Assembly: GCF_048544455.1 (NCBI RefSeq)
Contig: NC_133537.1
Coordinates: 2,773,807 to 2,837,806 of the forward strand
DNA: 64,000 nucleotides
Origin: Silene latifolia
Taxonomy: Eukaryota > Streptophyta > Magnoliopsida > Caryophyllales > Caryophyllaceae
Direction: 5' to 3'
The position numbers and the translations under genes are program-made. Of the stretch, positions 20,789 through 40,317 are shown in pieces (within the stretch, counting starts at the first letter, position 1; each line of letters opens with the position of its first letter). The notes beneath the pieces are model-generated. The model was not told where the DNA came from, did not search any database, and saw only the letters and a program-made list of their open reading frames with translations.

Positions 20789-23700
20789 ATGAGAGTTTTT
20801 GTAAGCGTGATGAGATTGAGAGTTTTTGGTAGTCGAATATGGTGTCTGAGATTTGTGCTATTTCTTGCATTCGTTTGTAGCGAAGTTGGGTATGGTGCAG
20901 CACAGACAGATAGTCAAGATTGTAAGTCAGGGTGTCTGTGTCCGCCCCTATGAATTAGCAGTCATTGTCTTATGTATTATGCTAGTTTACTGGAGCCTTG
21001 AATCTTCTTAACTTGCTGCTGCGTATATATGTTTCTGTAATCTATTTTCATAAGTTCTATAGCTAACCCGATCAGTTTGTTTGATTTATTGTCATTTCAT
21101 ATATGAAAATCATTCTATTAATTGCGTATGTTGCATTTCTCTGCGTTTTGCATCAGTAATTACTTAAGAAAGTGAAGGTGGTTGCTTATAAGAGTGCTGC
21201 TCATTCATCATTCGATTGCTCATGAGTCATGCCGACTAGTTCTCAGTGATCAATTTAATGTTGGTAAATAGATACTTTCCGGAAAATGTATTGATGGAGT
21301 CAAACTTTGACATATCATCAGATAGTTTAATAGCTTTATGGGTTGATATGATGTTAAATAGATCTCAAGGCTACAAGGATATAGAGCCACGATCTTATAG
21401 AGGAGATCTTGTTCAAGTAAGGTCGTCTGTAGTTCCTCATATAAGACTGTACATACGTAGTTTCTGCATGTGGGAATGTAGACCATTACTTGTTTTCGAC
21501 GATTATGTGCTATTGGATTCTTAAATTAGATTGGTTAATATGTGGATGACTTGGTGTTTGATAACTGTATGCACAAAATGTTGGAGCAGATGCCGCTCTA
21601 TCAGCCCTCACCAAAGACTGGGGAAATTTGCCCTCGAGCTGGACTGGTGGAGACCCTTGTGGAAGCAAATGGGAAGGAATCACCTGCATCAATTCTCATA
21701 TCAGTTCAATGTAAGTTCTGTTCTTCTGAAACATAGTTTGAGCGCAGCTTTTTTCAAATATGGAGTATAATTCAATCAATCGTGTTTCAGAACATTATCA
21801 AGTGTAGGTGTAACGGGTAAGCTGTCCGGAGACCTTGCATCTTTATCTGATTTGGAGACCCTGTAAGTTTTCGCATCCCAATTAGCTTCAATATTACCTG
21901 TAATACTTCCGAAACTGTCTAGATCCTCTAGAGCTGATAACGAACTCTACATTTACCCCTTTTTTTTGGTGTGTGTTTATAATTGCACCTGTAGTTAGCT
22001 GACAATCTAGATAGCACTTAAGTTTTTTACTGGTTGTTATCTAATCTCCTGTGATGAATTTATGCAGGGATCTATCATACAATAAAGAACTTACAGGTTC
22101 CCTTCCTTCAACTATTGGGAAACTGTCGAAGCTTACAAACTTGTACGAAATTTGATTAATTAGAACTTCGACATTCACAACTTTCATTCTGTTCTGTTCT
22201 AAGAAATAATATGTGCTTCTGTATTTTGCATTTTCAAGGATCCTCCTTGGTTGCGGTTTCTCCGGGCCAATTCCAGATTCAATTGGATCACTGTCACAGC
22301 TCGTATACTTGTAAGATCTTGCCTATAGCTCTGGTTCTTTCAATGTCATTGCATCATTGCAATATCGGACTTCTTCAGTATTGCCTCTTTATCTTCTAAT
22401 ATTCAAAAACTATGCTTGAGTACCCTGCAGATCTCTGAACTCGAACAAGTTCACTGGAAGTGTGCCTGCTTCTATTGGTAACTTGAAAAAGCTTTATTGG
22501 TTGGATTTGTCCGATAATCAGTTAAGTGGAAGCATTCCTGTGTCTGATGGAACCACACCTGGGCTTGATTTGCTACTTGACACAAAACACTTGTATGTAA
22601 TTCTTTCCTTGTATTAAGGCATTGAGTACTTCCTTTTACCATTGTTTGGATGGAATGATTCGGAGTCAAAGGGAGGGATACAATTTTCCTTTCTTTAATA
22701 GGAAGTATGGTTGGAAGGAAAATGTTTCCATTTTTCCCTACTACAAGCCAAATTAAAAGCCTTCCAACATAGGGAATATTCAGAAGGAAAATAGCATTGC
22801 TCACGTCCCTCATTTTTTCTGTATCCAAAGTCCAAACAAAGGGTTAGTCTTCACTTTTCTTTTGAAGTTGATCAATTTCTGACTCCTATTAACAATTTCA
22901 GTCACTTCGGAATGAATCGTCTCTCGGGGTCAATCCCATCTAGCCTGTTTAGCGCAGACATGACTATGATACATGCGTAAGTTTTGTCTTTAGTACGTTA
23001 AGTTTATCGCTTCTTATAAAATCATTTCTGTATCTGAAAATTGTTGTCTTAAAAACATTATGTACTGAAAGTCTTCACTGAGACTTAACCAATAAAGCAG
23101 TGTGATTTCTAGTTTGGTTAAGTCAGCATGGTAAATTTGACATGTGAGAATTGAGATTCAAAATTCAGAAACAGTAGTTTAATGGAGTTTGGAAGTCTGC
23201 ATATTTAATGTGGTCTGAGTAATACTATGTGTTACGAATGAGGCAAAAAATGACTTTAAGAATGTTCAAACCTTTGGGTAACCGCTAGGCTACCTCACCT
23301 AAATTTAACATTTGATTTCTAGCCGACAATAGCAATATTATCCTAGTGTCTCAAAGGCTCCTGCACGTGGTGGGAGTAAGGAGGAATCTGATGTACAGAG
23401 CATTACCTCTTTGAAAACAACAAGAGAGGTGGTTTCTGGATGACCCATAATGAAATTTGCATGAGAATCACTCTGAATGACAGTGATAATGGTTAATAAA
23501 GAATTATATTCCTTAATTTCCATCCCTATAATTCTGCACTTATGCTTACTCTCTTGCAAAGGCATGATGGTAAGAAGCATTCTTTTGTTCAACTGTACTG
23601 ATATGCAAGCATGTGGAGCCCTCGATTAGTTGTTTCGTTCAAAATGCATTATTTCTCTTAGAATCAAGTTACCAATAAAACCATGATTGATCTATGATTC

Positions 23701-26700
23701 CTAGATATTAGATATTTGATTCTACCAAAATAAATCTTACGTTTATGTTGTTTTTCACAATTCCTTTGTAATGTTCTCTATATTTATGTTGTTTTTCTAT
23801 TTTTTTTATTATTTTGCTCTCGTGTATTTTTACTGGCATTAAACAGAATTCGAACGTCAGTATACATGTTCTGTCTGTTTCACCAAGACTCAGTTTCTTA
23901 TATCTTATCCTTAAGTGAGATTTTACATTGCTGACAGATACTTGACCTTTTCAGGCTTTTCGATAATAATAATCTCACTGGGAGCATTCCATCGACAATA
24001 GCTCTTGTCCAGACACTGGAGGCAATGTGAGTTTCACTTCAGACAGTTTTGTTTCAGTTATTAAGGTTCATGTTGGTAATTACTATATATCTTTTTCTGT
24101 ACCAGTCGTTTTGACAGGAACTCATTAAACGGTACTCTTCCGTCCAACCTCAATGAGCTTACACATGTCAACGAACTGTAAGCAAACTATTATTGACTGC
24201 TTTAACTTTAGTAACCTCTAATTGAGTATTGAGTATACAAGTACACATATATTCCATTAATATCTTCTATGTCCTCTGTTGAAAAAAAAATCGCAATCTT
24301 TATAGTTTTGATTTGTTTAATCGTTATCCTCTAAACGTTGTTGTCTTATATTTCAGGGTGTTGTCAAATAATGCATTTACTGGTCCTGTGCCTAATCTTA
24401 CAGACATGAGTAACCTTAACTATCTGTAAGTGTAAATCCAGTGACTCGTTGATACTTTTTCACTTCATGCCACATTTAGTAGCTGTATGTATATGCAATT
24501 GGTTTTTCTTCTTGTTATATATCTTTCTTAGAGAACTACTTATCATTGTGCCCGTATCTTTCCTACTCTCGTACTATTGGACTGTACTAGATCACTAGTC
24601 TAGCCAGTTTCATGAACGGTCTCAGGGAACATAACTTTCCCTAATCTTCATACTTGAGTCAGATCCTTTGTGTTCGCTCTTAAATTTGCCCATATCAGTC
24701 GCAATTTGAGAGTACCAATAATTCTGTTTTTTTTTTTTTTTTTTTTTTTGAAGGCGAGGGTATCAATAATTCCAGTGTGGTGAGTATATAATATGATACT
24801 CGTAGTAGTCTTTGGCATTTTAATTAATTTCCATCTTTATGCATAGCTCTGTGCTTCCTCTAGCGGTCTCCAATTTGCTTATGATGATTTTGCATTTCTA
24901 TATAACTTGATTGTTCCCGCTCCACCCCCACCCACCCCCTCCTATACGACTAAGCACAGTGGGAAGGCTAATATTCCCTCTTTGATGGGTAAACTTCATA
25001 GTTTCCTCTCAAGGTGTCTATGATTCCATGAATAAGCTTCTGCATGAAATCTTTGTGTTTTAGTTTGGTCATTTTGGTTTGTGACCCCATATCGTCAACT
25101 TTCCTCTTCATCCACATGTTAGTGAGCTTGTGGAAAGAAATTTGAAAGTTTATTCATGAATAGAGGAAGTAACGTTTGCATTTTTTCCCATTGCAAAATG
25201 GCTTTAGTTCTACAATTGGTGCACTAATTTAATCTTGATTTGCAGGGACATGAGCAACAATAGTTTTGAAGCCACCAATGTTTCGCAATGGCTTACAACT
25301 TTACAGTCCCTAACAACTGTGTATGCCCCTTTTCTCAACCTCTTTGCCATTTATCTACTCTGGCACAGTGGCACCTCTCCATGCCGTTCGTTTCTCCCCC
25401 ACTTCTATTCCAATAAATCTCCTCACAACTTTTAGAAATTAAAATTTTTTTAGAGAATTGATGCCATCATTTGAGTTTGAAAAAAAAAAAACGTAAAATT
25501 GTTTCTGTAACATCCACCAGAAGATTCATACTGCACGTAGCTTTCGACTATGACATGGCTTTAAACTGTGATAATGTGTTATGCTTTCTAGATGATTTGC
25601 ATTTGTTTTCTCAACTACACTTTTATAGTGGAAATTCGTATGGATTTAAACTGTGTCAAGGAGTCCTACTCTGCAAGTATGGGTTTATAAGGAGGTGGAA
25701 CAAAAAATGAGCTATTTGTAGGTAGTCTTATTCAGAACAGCTGTTAGATCATGCCAATATTTGGGTAAAGATATCATTCTTACTTGTGTCATAGTGTCGT
25801 TCAAAAAGCAAGGATGGGAGGAGGGTCGCCCGTATAGGTTGGTCAGTGTGCCACTCTTATTGTATTGGGCAGTACCATCTGCTTGTAATGTGCTGTTATG
25901 TACTTGATTCAAGACACCATAATTTTTCATCAGGTGCAGCTAACTGGTTCACAAATGAACATTATATTTCGATGCCAAATGCTAACGGTCTAATGAAGCA
26001 CAGTATAGGGCATCATCTAATTATAACTTGTTTAATTTCTGCTTGCCATCTTGAGAGCAACTATTACAATAACAACACCTACTCCACTGCCTTAGGGTCC
26101 CCAAAAATGGTGAAGTAAAGGAGTGGGAGGGATGCACTCTCTCCGGTTGTGTGCATGTTTTTTTATAAAGGCTCTCTACTTGTCTCTTTTTTCGCAGAAT
26201 GATGGAAAGGACCGGACTTGAAGGACAGCTTCCTGTGGAATTCTTCAGCATCCCTCAATTACAAACTGTGTATGTCTCCATTGAGATTTGAAGAGTTAAT
26301 TTTTATTAAGAAGTAGTAACATATAAAGCCCTTTCTGACACTACTTTTAAAAAAAAAAAGTGTAATGAAGGGCAACCAGCTTAGTGGCGAATTAGACATT
26401 GGCAGCACCTACAGCCGTCAACTGGAGCTCATTGATTTACAAAGCAATTCCATTGATGCAGTTACGGTGCCACCTGGATACAACTTCACACTGGTGTAAG
26501 CTTCCTGATCTACTCTTGTTCTTCTTGTGGCTGACAATATGTTGCATGGTTCGGTGTTCGATTGGGTTCAGGGAACAGCCCAATGTTCATCAAAATGCTT
26601 TTGGGGTCAAACAAAAAGCACTCTGTTGACCTGGCTTGCTAACGAACCCCATTTCTGTATGGACAATTTAGTTGGCTGACCGAACCCCAAACCATGCAAT

Positions 26701-29444
26701 CGTATGGCTGACGTTGGCATTCGAATCTCAGACTTTGGACTGTATAATTCTGTGTTTCTCACTTCTCTTAGGGCTAAACTTTAACTTCACTTCATGTAGG
26801 CTAGCTGACAACCCATTATGTGGTGGGGCTACGTTTCCTTACTGCAACAACCAACAGGATCTTGGTTCTCCATATACAACGCCAGTATTTTGTGTTCCTC
26901 CTAAGTGTTCCTCTGGCCAAACATCAAGCCCTACTTGTAAATGTGCACATCCTTATACTGGAACTTTGATCTTCCGAGCTCCTTCCTTCTCAGCCTCTGG
27001 GAACCCAAAATATTTCACAGACCTCCAACAGTCTCTCTTGAGTAGTTTTGCCAGTCTAAAGCTTCCTGTGGATTCCGTCTCTCTGAGTGATGTAGCTACG
27101 GATGCATTTGGTTACCTTAATATGCATTTGGCTATCTTTCCAGCTGGACCAGCATCGTTTAACAAAACAGGAGTTCTATCGCTTGGATTTGTGCTAAGCA
27201 ACCAGACATACAAGCCCTCCAAAGAATACGGTCCCTATGTATTCATTGCTGATATCTACACAAATGGTGCAAGTCCAAGTGAGTTTTATATGCAACTTCA
27301 ATGTCATTTTCGATATTTTTTTTCAGTGTCATAGTGTGATTTTCTTTTAGAAATGCATATTCCCACTGTGGAATCATACTCTTCTACGGGATATTTTCAC
27401 ATATTTTGAAGATATGGAATTTTATTTTTTTTCTTGAAACCCTCCTATGTCCTAATTGCTAATAAATCCAGCGTATTCCTCCTTGGCGTACGACTTTCCC
27501 CTCTTTTTCCATTTCCAATGAGCCAAATACTTGGTATTCTTTGGTTCTTGATGATGATCGATTGAAGGAAATAGCTCACTAATTTGATTGTATATTTTTA
27601 TTGTGAAGTTGTTGTCGGTCAATGCAATTATCGATGCATTTTCGTTATGGGTCATCTGGAACACTGGGTAAAGCAGTGTACATCCCAACCCTTTTATCTT
27701 GCCATTTGCAGGAACCCGAAAGGCACTGGGATAATAATGTTGTTGTATCTATAGATTTTCCTATATTATATGTCTCATTCTGTTCTCTCAATCCTTAGGA
27801 AGTAAGAGTTCATCCGGTGTCATTATTGGTGCGGCTGTAGGAGGTTCTGTTCTAGTGTTATTGTTAATTTGTGCTGGAGGCTATGCATGTTATCAGAAGA
27901 GGAGAGCAGAAAAGGCCAAGCAGCAGACTAATTCTTTTGGTAATTACTGAAATTCTAGTTATGATTATCAATTCGGATTCTATAACAGCTGCTCTCATCA
28001 TTTGTTGTGAAATGCAGTATCTTGGGAGAAACAGCAAACTGATCTAGGTCTTCCTCATATGAAAGGAGCCAGATATTTCTCATTTAAAGAGCTGCAGAAA
28101 TGTACCAACAATTTCTCAGAAGACAACAACATTGGTGCCGGAGGTTATGGGAAGGTTGAAATTGCTCTCTCCCCCTCACGAATATAGCATACCATTATTA
28201 TTCCGTTAGCCCTCTCTTCTTTCCAAATGTAAATCGGTTACCATTTTCTGTGAAAAGGGCTCAAGTGAAAATATAGCAGAGACAGTGAGGGGTGACTGTG
28301 TGACACCCATTTACGAGTACTAATGAAGGGCAGAGACCCAGAGTCCCATTTACAAAATAAGGGCAGAAAAAAAAAAGGGCAGCCCGGTGCACGATGGCGG
28401 CCCCGCTAGGCGAGGGTCCAGGGAAGGGTCCCACCACAAGGGTGTAATATTACATTGGTTAACTGCATTATTTTACAAAATAAGGGCAGAAAGTTAAAAA
28501 AAAAAACTAGCTGCATGCACTTACCCGGCCCCATCATGCATTATTTAATCACATTGGTTAAACTTTCGTGTACTTTGCTTTCGTCTTTGGCTCTTTGCTA
28601 TCTGTTCGTTAGCCTTCTTGCAATGCCATTAATTAGTAGTCTTCACTGTTCTTTAACCTTGTCATAGTCAGCCTAGTTGAGTGGATTCCAGGGAAAGGAG
28701 TCTTATATTTTGAAGGTAAACTGGAAGCTTAGGGGTACAAACTGAACTTAGAGTTTCTATTTTGAATCGTCATCTGTCAACATTATAGAATGTCGGGACA
28801 GTGAATTTGCTTAAACCCCAAGTAGTTTGCTGTTTGCATCACGAGTATCAATTTATTTTTTTTGCATGAAATATTTAGAATATGGGTATCTACTTTTTTC
28901 TCAGGCTTAATTTGAAGAGTACTGTCCTGCAGGTTTACAAAGGTACTCTCGAAGACAATCAGATTGTTGCTATTAAAAGGTCACAGGAAGGATCTATGCA
29001 GGGTACTAAAGAGTTTAAAAATGAGATAGAACTTCTATCAAGAGTTCATCATAAGAATCTCGTCAAACTCGTTGGATTTTGCTGCGAACAAGGGGAACAG
29101 ATGCTTGTTTATGAATTTGTTTCAAAGGGCACTCTGACTGAGAGTCTTTCCGGTAAGTCCTTTAGATGGACGGAAGGTTTCGGTACTGTAATTTCAATGC
29201 TTTTACTTTCAGCTTGGCGAAAGGGTATTCACGGATAGAAGGGAAAACTAAGCAGGCCCTGGAGTTGACCCAACCCAAAACTGGCCAGAAAAGAATAATG
29301 TAAAGTAGATTGGTATCCGAACTGACCTGCATGAAAAGTTACTCAACCCTGCGCCAAATTCCAGAAAATTGCTATCGTTAAACCATAAGACCCGAAAATG
29401 ACCTGAACCTGTCACGACTCGCCCAAGTCTATGATCATAGATGC

Positions 29445-29475
<31 letters not shown>

Positions 29476-30770
29476 TCAGAGCCTTAATCCCAAAATGATT
29501 TGGGGTCGGCTGACATGAATCATCCTTTAGAACCGTCCATGGGTGAACGCACACCTCAAAATGCAAAAAAAATAGAAAAGGGAAAAATGAAACTATCCAT
29601 GAGTGTGCATCTCTTATATTGTCAAGCCAGCGATCTGCATCATAAATAGCATAGTAAAACACTCCGATCAAATGGTTTATCACTGTTCTGTTGATTGATT
29701 TATCGGTCATCTTGTTTATGTTGTTTCAATAATGTATGAATGGTGCAGGAAAGAATGGGATTCAACTAGACTGGATAAGAAGACTGATGATAACCCTTGG
29801 AGCAGCTAGGGGCTTACACTATTTGCACGAGCTTGCGGATCCACCGATTATACACAGGGATATCAAGTCCACAAACATTCTTCTTGACGAACGTTTGAAT
29901 GCTAAGGTTGCTGACTTTGGTCTCTCCAAGCTTTTCGGTGACACTGAGAAGGGCCATATGACTACCCAAGTCAAAGGAACAATGGTGAGCTTAGAATTTT
30001 CTTAAATGCAGGAAACGTCGTTTGGTCGTGAACACTTTCTGACACAAAGTGCGATCATAGGAACCTTCAAAACATTTAAACTCGTTTGTGATTCAGTGTC
30101 GTGGCCCTAATTTAATACCATGACAAAATGCGATCACAAAAACCCATTTTCATCTAATCCCAACTCAGGCCTTGTCTTTACCCATGAAGTTACACGAACT
30201 CGTTCAAATTGTTGAAAAAATTGCCTGAATTGATTCTGACTGAACTTTAAAATCTGAATTAAACAAACTTGTTCAAGTCGTCTATTTTGAACTTTGAACA
30301 ATATATATGTCCACGTCTTGCTGCAGGGATACCTGGACCCGGAGTATTTCATGACAAACCAAGTGACGGAGAAAAGTGACGTTTTCAGCTTTGGAGTAGT
30401 CATGATGGAAATGGTAACAGCAAGAATGCCAATACACAAAGGAAAATACGTCGTAAAGGAGATCAAAACAACAATTGACAGGACAAAAGACTTGTACAAC
30501 CTTGAAGTGCTAATGGACCCTGTGCTCCTTACAACCACAACTCTGCTGGTCGGTCTTGAAAAGTTCGTGGATTTGGCACTAAAGTGCGTGGAAGAAGCTG
30601 GAGTCGATAGGCCTACAATGGGCGAGTTGGTTAAAGAAATCGAGAACATTGTGAAACTTGCTGGTTTGAATCCGAATCTTGAATCGGCATCAGTAGCATA
30701 CTCTGGGTATGAAGGTGTAAGTGGTGAAGATGTCCATATTCCCTACACAAATGATTATATTTTACGATAA
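20789..30770 (+). CDS. LRR receptor kinase, subfamily VIII-1 (HPCA1/At5g49760 type), gene A
   Basis: Nineteen exons: 20789-20921, 21590-21710, 21791-21862, 22068-22142, 22239-22310, 22431-22592, 22902-22976, 23955-24026, 24106-24177, 24357-24425, 25246-25320, 26198-26269, 26361-26495, 26800-27278, 27799-27939, 28018-28154, 28933-29152, 29749-29984, 30327-30770. They sum to 2862 nt, 953 residues, about the length of HPCA1. Order: signal peptide; N-cap [14 protein letters not shown]; LRRs in ~72-nt exons; Cys cluster [18 protein letters not shown]; membrane span ([20 protein letters not shown], about 568-588); kinase with [16 protein letters not shown] lysine near 669, IHRDIKSTN near 762, DFGLSK near 783. 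Catalytic motifs are complete. Arabidopsis HPCA1 senses extracellular H2O2 through ectodomain cysteines; that role is family knowledge, not shown here. Confidence 0.92.
27637..27747 (+). mobile_element. SINE-like repeat with TTG-type tail, intron of gene A
   Basis: Shares TTTTC(A/G)TTATGGGTCA, GTACATCC, TGCCATTTG, AGGCA(C/T)TGGGATAAT and a GTTGTTGT end with the inserts at 33212-33335 and 33675-33815. The structure resembles the 3' part of a plant SINE ending in TTG repeats. Confidence 0.6.
28370..28465 (-). mobile_element. TS-type SINE fragment, intron of gene A
   Basis: GGGCAGCCCGGTGCACGATG, then GAGGGTCCAGGGAAGGGTCC and CACAAGGGTGTAATATT. This is the reverse-orientation body I know from tRNA-derived TS-like plant SINEs. 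Only part is present. Confidence 0.55.
29441..29580 (-). mobile_element. Au-type SINE, reverse orientation, intron of gene A
   Basis: An AAC-triplet run (29441-29474), then ATCAGAGCCTTAATCCC and TGATTTGGGGTCGGCTGACA. Read on the minus strand this is the conserved 3' end of the angiosperm Au SINE with its TTG tail. A second copy, almost the same over 110 bp, is at 63660-63775. Confidence 0.75.
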
Positions 30771-32692
30771 ACAACCGAAAAACTTGTGTTGGGTAAGGCT
30801 GAAAATGGAAGTTGTACACAATGTAAAAAATTTCTCCATTTTTTGTAATGCTCAATTGGTTGCGCGAGCTACTGGTTTTTTGCCCTGAGCAATGAAATAT
30901 TGTGAGATGTGTAATGAATTTTCTTTTAGTAGGAAATCAATTTTTTTTCGGAATTACTTTTTACTTTTTTCACATACATTTTTTCATTAAATTTCCATCT
31001 ATTACCCTTCTAACCTAAAATCTAAGAAAAAAGTTTGGGACATCACTCAATTAATCAATAAATCAATCAACAAATCGAACAGATCAATCGGTGATGCAAT
31101 TACTTGAACCAATATGGACTGAAATTTGCAATCTCGCTTTTGAATGCACTCTCTTCTCAACCTATTCGTTAAAAACCTTACTGGTGATGCTATGTTATCT
31201 GGCTATCTAGTGGAATGCGAAGCGGGAGTGTTTGGTTCGAATTGCTGGTGTAAATGCGTTTAAAAGCATCTTGCTTATTGAAAAAGTAAAATCGGTATGT
31301 GAAAAAGCACAACCTTTTTTTTTAACCTCTGAGATGTGTAGTAATAAAAATTATCATAATATACATCGTAATTTATTTTCGCAGTACAGATTCTACTATA
31401 GTACATTTTCCACCACACTTTCCATTTACTTACTCTTCACTAAAAAAACATCAACTTCATTTTTCTCTTTATTGTCAACACTAACTCTTATCAAAATAAC
31501 AAATTTCTTCAATTATATATGAAAATTTGGGTGTTGAATGAATATTTAATTTGCTAATACAGTATAATTAATTAAATTAAAGGTTTTTCTTTTTTACAAT
31601 TTTGATATCTTTTGTAATTAACTTAGGGTTTAGGTTGAAATTGAATTAGGGGTTTTGATAATTAGGTTAACACTCGGTCATCATTATTAACTCTAATACT
31701 CTGTAATCAAGTGGTAATAGAATAATAGATCTTTTATTCCAATTAAAAGGTTGAGGGTTCGATTCTTACCAGCGATTCGTTCATCCCTTTAGTCAGTTTT
31801 ACATTAATTCCGTGTAAAACGGTTTTATACAAGAATTATTGCTGAGAAGAATACACGCAAAACCTTAAAAAATGATCACCCGCTCAAGTCAGTTTCAGCT
31901 TGCTTTGCATGCTCAAGAGAAGGTGAGTTTGTCCTTTCTCCCTCTGTTGTACGGAATATTTCTTTATTATTTTCACCATATTCAGTTAATTTATATACCC
32001 ACTTGCGTTATTAATGTGATAATGTCTAAACTCTAAAGTCATATGATTGTGATTTAATTCGTATTATCAGCTTTTTGTTTAATGAATTTTTGACTGATTC
32101 TTGTTAATTTGGTTGGCAACATGCAAGTTGGTGCATGTATTTTTCTCTTAAGATTGTAACGTGCAGATAATCCTTCTGTGTTTATAATTGGATTAACAGA
32201 CATACTTCTCGTTGACAATTTCTAATTGGGTCCCCTAATTATAATTTAATTGATATGTAGGAAGAATAAATCATCCTGTTGAATTTGAATAGTTTGATGT
32301 CATCACTCATCACCCATGTTACTCGGATTTGTTTAGAAGTATTTGACACGGGTGAGTGTCTAAGTGCCGGATTTTGCTACTTTTATGACAAGAACCGCAT
32401 ATTTTGGGTTAAAATGAGGTATCCAAGTGTTTAAATAGTGTCAGACTCGGGTATGCGAGGAAATAAGAATAGTAGGAATTATTTTCCACTAGTGTTTGAT
32501 GTATTAATTATCTAAAAAAGGGTTGACCCAATGTTGTTAGTTTTGTTAAGTCGTTGAGTTTGGAACTTTGTACCACTTCATCCACAATTCAATAGACAGC
32601 CTTAAGTAAGCCTCCTAAAAGAAGCAGGGAAGTTTTGTTGGGTATTCTGGTGACAGTTGCTTTGAACTCGTCTTGCGAAAGGGTTGGGTAGG
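30771..32692. other. Intergenic region between RLK genes A and B
   Basis: AT-rich, without a credible gene. It contains the 3' flank of gene A, a tRNA-like SINE head (31700-31770), and from about 32385 the start of the duplicated segment that recurs at 40005. Confidence 0.6.
31700..31770 (+). mobile_element. tRNA-derived SINE head
   Basis: GTAATCAAGTGGTAATAGAA (A-box-like) and GGTTGAGGGTTCGATTCTTA (a good B box, GGTTCGATTC) about 30 bases apart. No tail or target duplication was established. It does not fold as an intact tRNA by eye. Confidence 0.5.
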
Positions 32693-39214
<6,522 letters not shown>

Positions 39215-40317
39215 AAACCTCAATCCCATGTTGAATGTAAATGTTCTCTGCGAGGATAATGTGTCGATTTAAATAGCTTTACCACTATTATTTGTACAAG
39301 TTTTGATACAGGATTGTGTTCTTAGGGTTAAAAGGCTGAAGCAGTGTATATTTGATACTTGATGATTGATTTAGCATACTCACCTGTACTCCGAAACTCA
39401 AAAGTTTGATGTACATTTGTTTGTGTGACGAAACAATTGTTCCGTTATTCATCAAAACAAACTGTCCATCTTTTCATTCTAAGGTCATAGATCATAATGT
39501 TGCGGATAGCCGGCTTGGTGATACCCTGGATGTTAACACGGAGGACTTTTCGATGTCGCTTCGCTCCGCCCTTTCCTAGACCCTTTCCTCCATTGCCGCG
39601 GCCTGACATTTTGAATTTGTAGAAAGCGGGAAAATAGAGGAAGAGATATTTGAGTTGTGAGAAAATGTGATTTTTGGGTGGTTGGGTTTTGAGGTATTTA
39701 TATTAGTGGTGAAGTGTGTGGGTTTTGATTTGGACCGTTGGATTGGGTTTTAATCTGACGGTGTGGGATGGTGATCCGTGTGTGTGGTTTTTGAGTTGTG
39801 GGGATCGTTGATTTATGTCGATGGACGGATGAGATTAGATTTTGCTTCCGTTTGAGATCGAATTTTTGAATGGATGTTGAGTTGTGTGGTTTTAAAAGGT
39901 TGAGAGTATTTGTTAGAGCTATGTATGACTCGATTTCTTTAAAGCAATTTTTGAAACGGTTTTTTTAACGTGTGTTCTAATGTCTAAGTGTCAGAAATAT
40001 CCGCATAATTTGGCTTAAAATGAGGTATTCGGTATTCCTAACTGTTGACTGTTGGACACGGTTGTGTAAGGAAATAAAAAAGAGTCGGAGTAACATAGAT
40101 CACCGTTTATAGCATTGTAATTATTTTCCACCAGGGTTGACCCGATGTTGTTAGTTTTGTTAAGTCGTTGAGTTTGGAACTTTGTCCAATTGTCCCACAG
40201 CTCCCACTTCCTCCACAATTCAATGGATAGCCTTCAGTAAGACTCCAAAAAGAAGCAGAGAAGTTTTGGGTATTCTGGTGATTATTGCCTCGGATTCGTC
40301 TTACGAAAGGGTTGAGT
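39215..40317. other. Intergenic region between RLK genes B and C
   Basis: 3' flank of gene B (39215-39500), then the H4 relic with its old promoter (39502-39930), then the boundary of the tandem duplication (about 39985-40005) and the upstream region of gene C. No other gene is seen. Confidence 0.75.
39502..39609 (-). pseudogene. Truncated histone H4 copy
   Basis: On the minus strand the first 36 codons of H4 are readable from ATG 39609, then homology stops abruptly after TKPAIR. Two residues differ from the canonical tail (SGRGN instead of SGRGK, LRVN instead of LRDN). Upstream flank 39610-39930 is clearly homologous to the promoter of the intact H4 at 46133-46444, including TATTTATATT (39696-39705) and GATCCGTGTGTG. 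The remaining two thirds of H4 are absent, so it cannot make a histone. Confidence 0.9.

Noticed and set aside
29441-29475. CRISPR-like or satellite array of AAC units
   Set aside because: It is the triplet tail of a reverse-oriented Au SINE.
31700-31770. Possible tRNA gene
   Set aside because: Good B box but no consistent acceptor stem by eye; treated as a SINE head.
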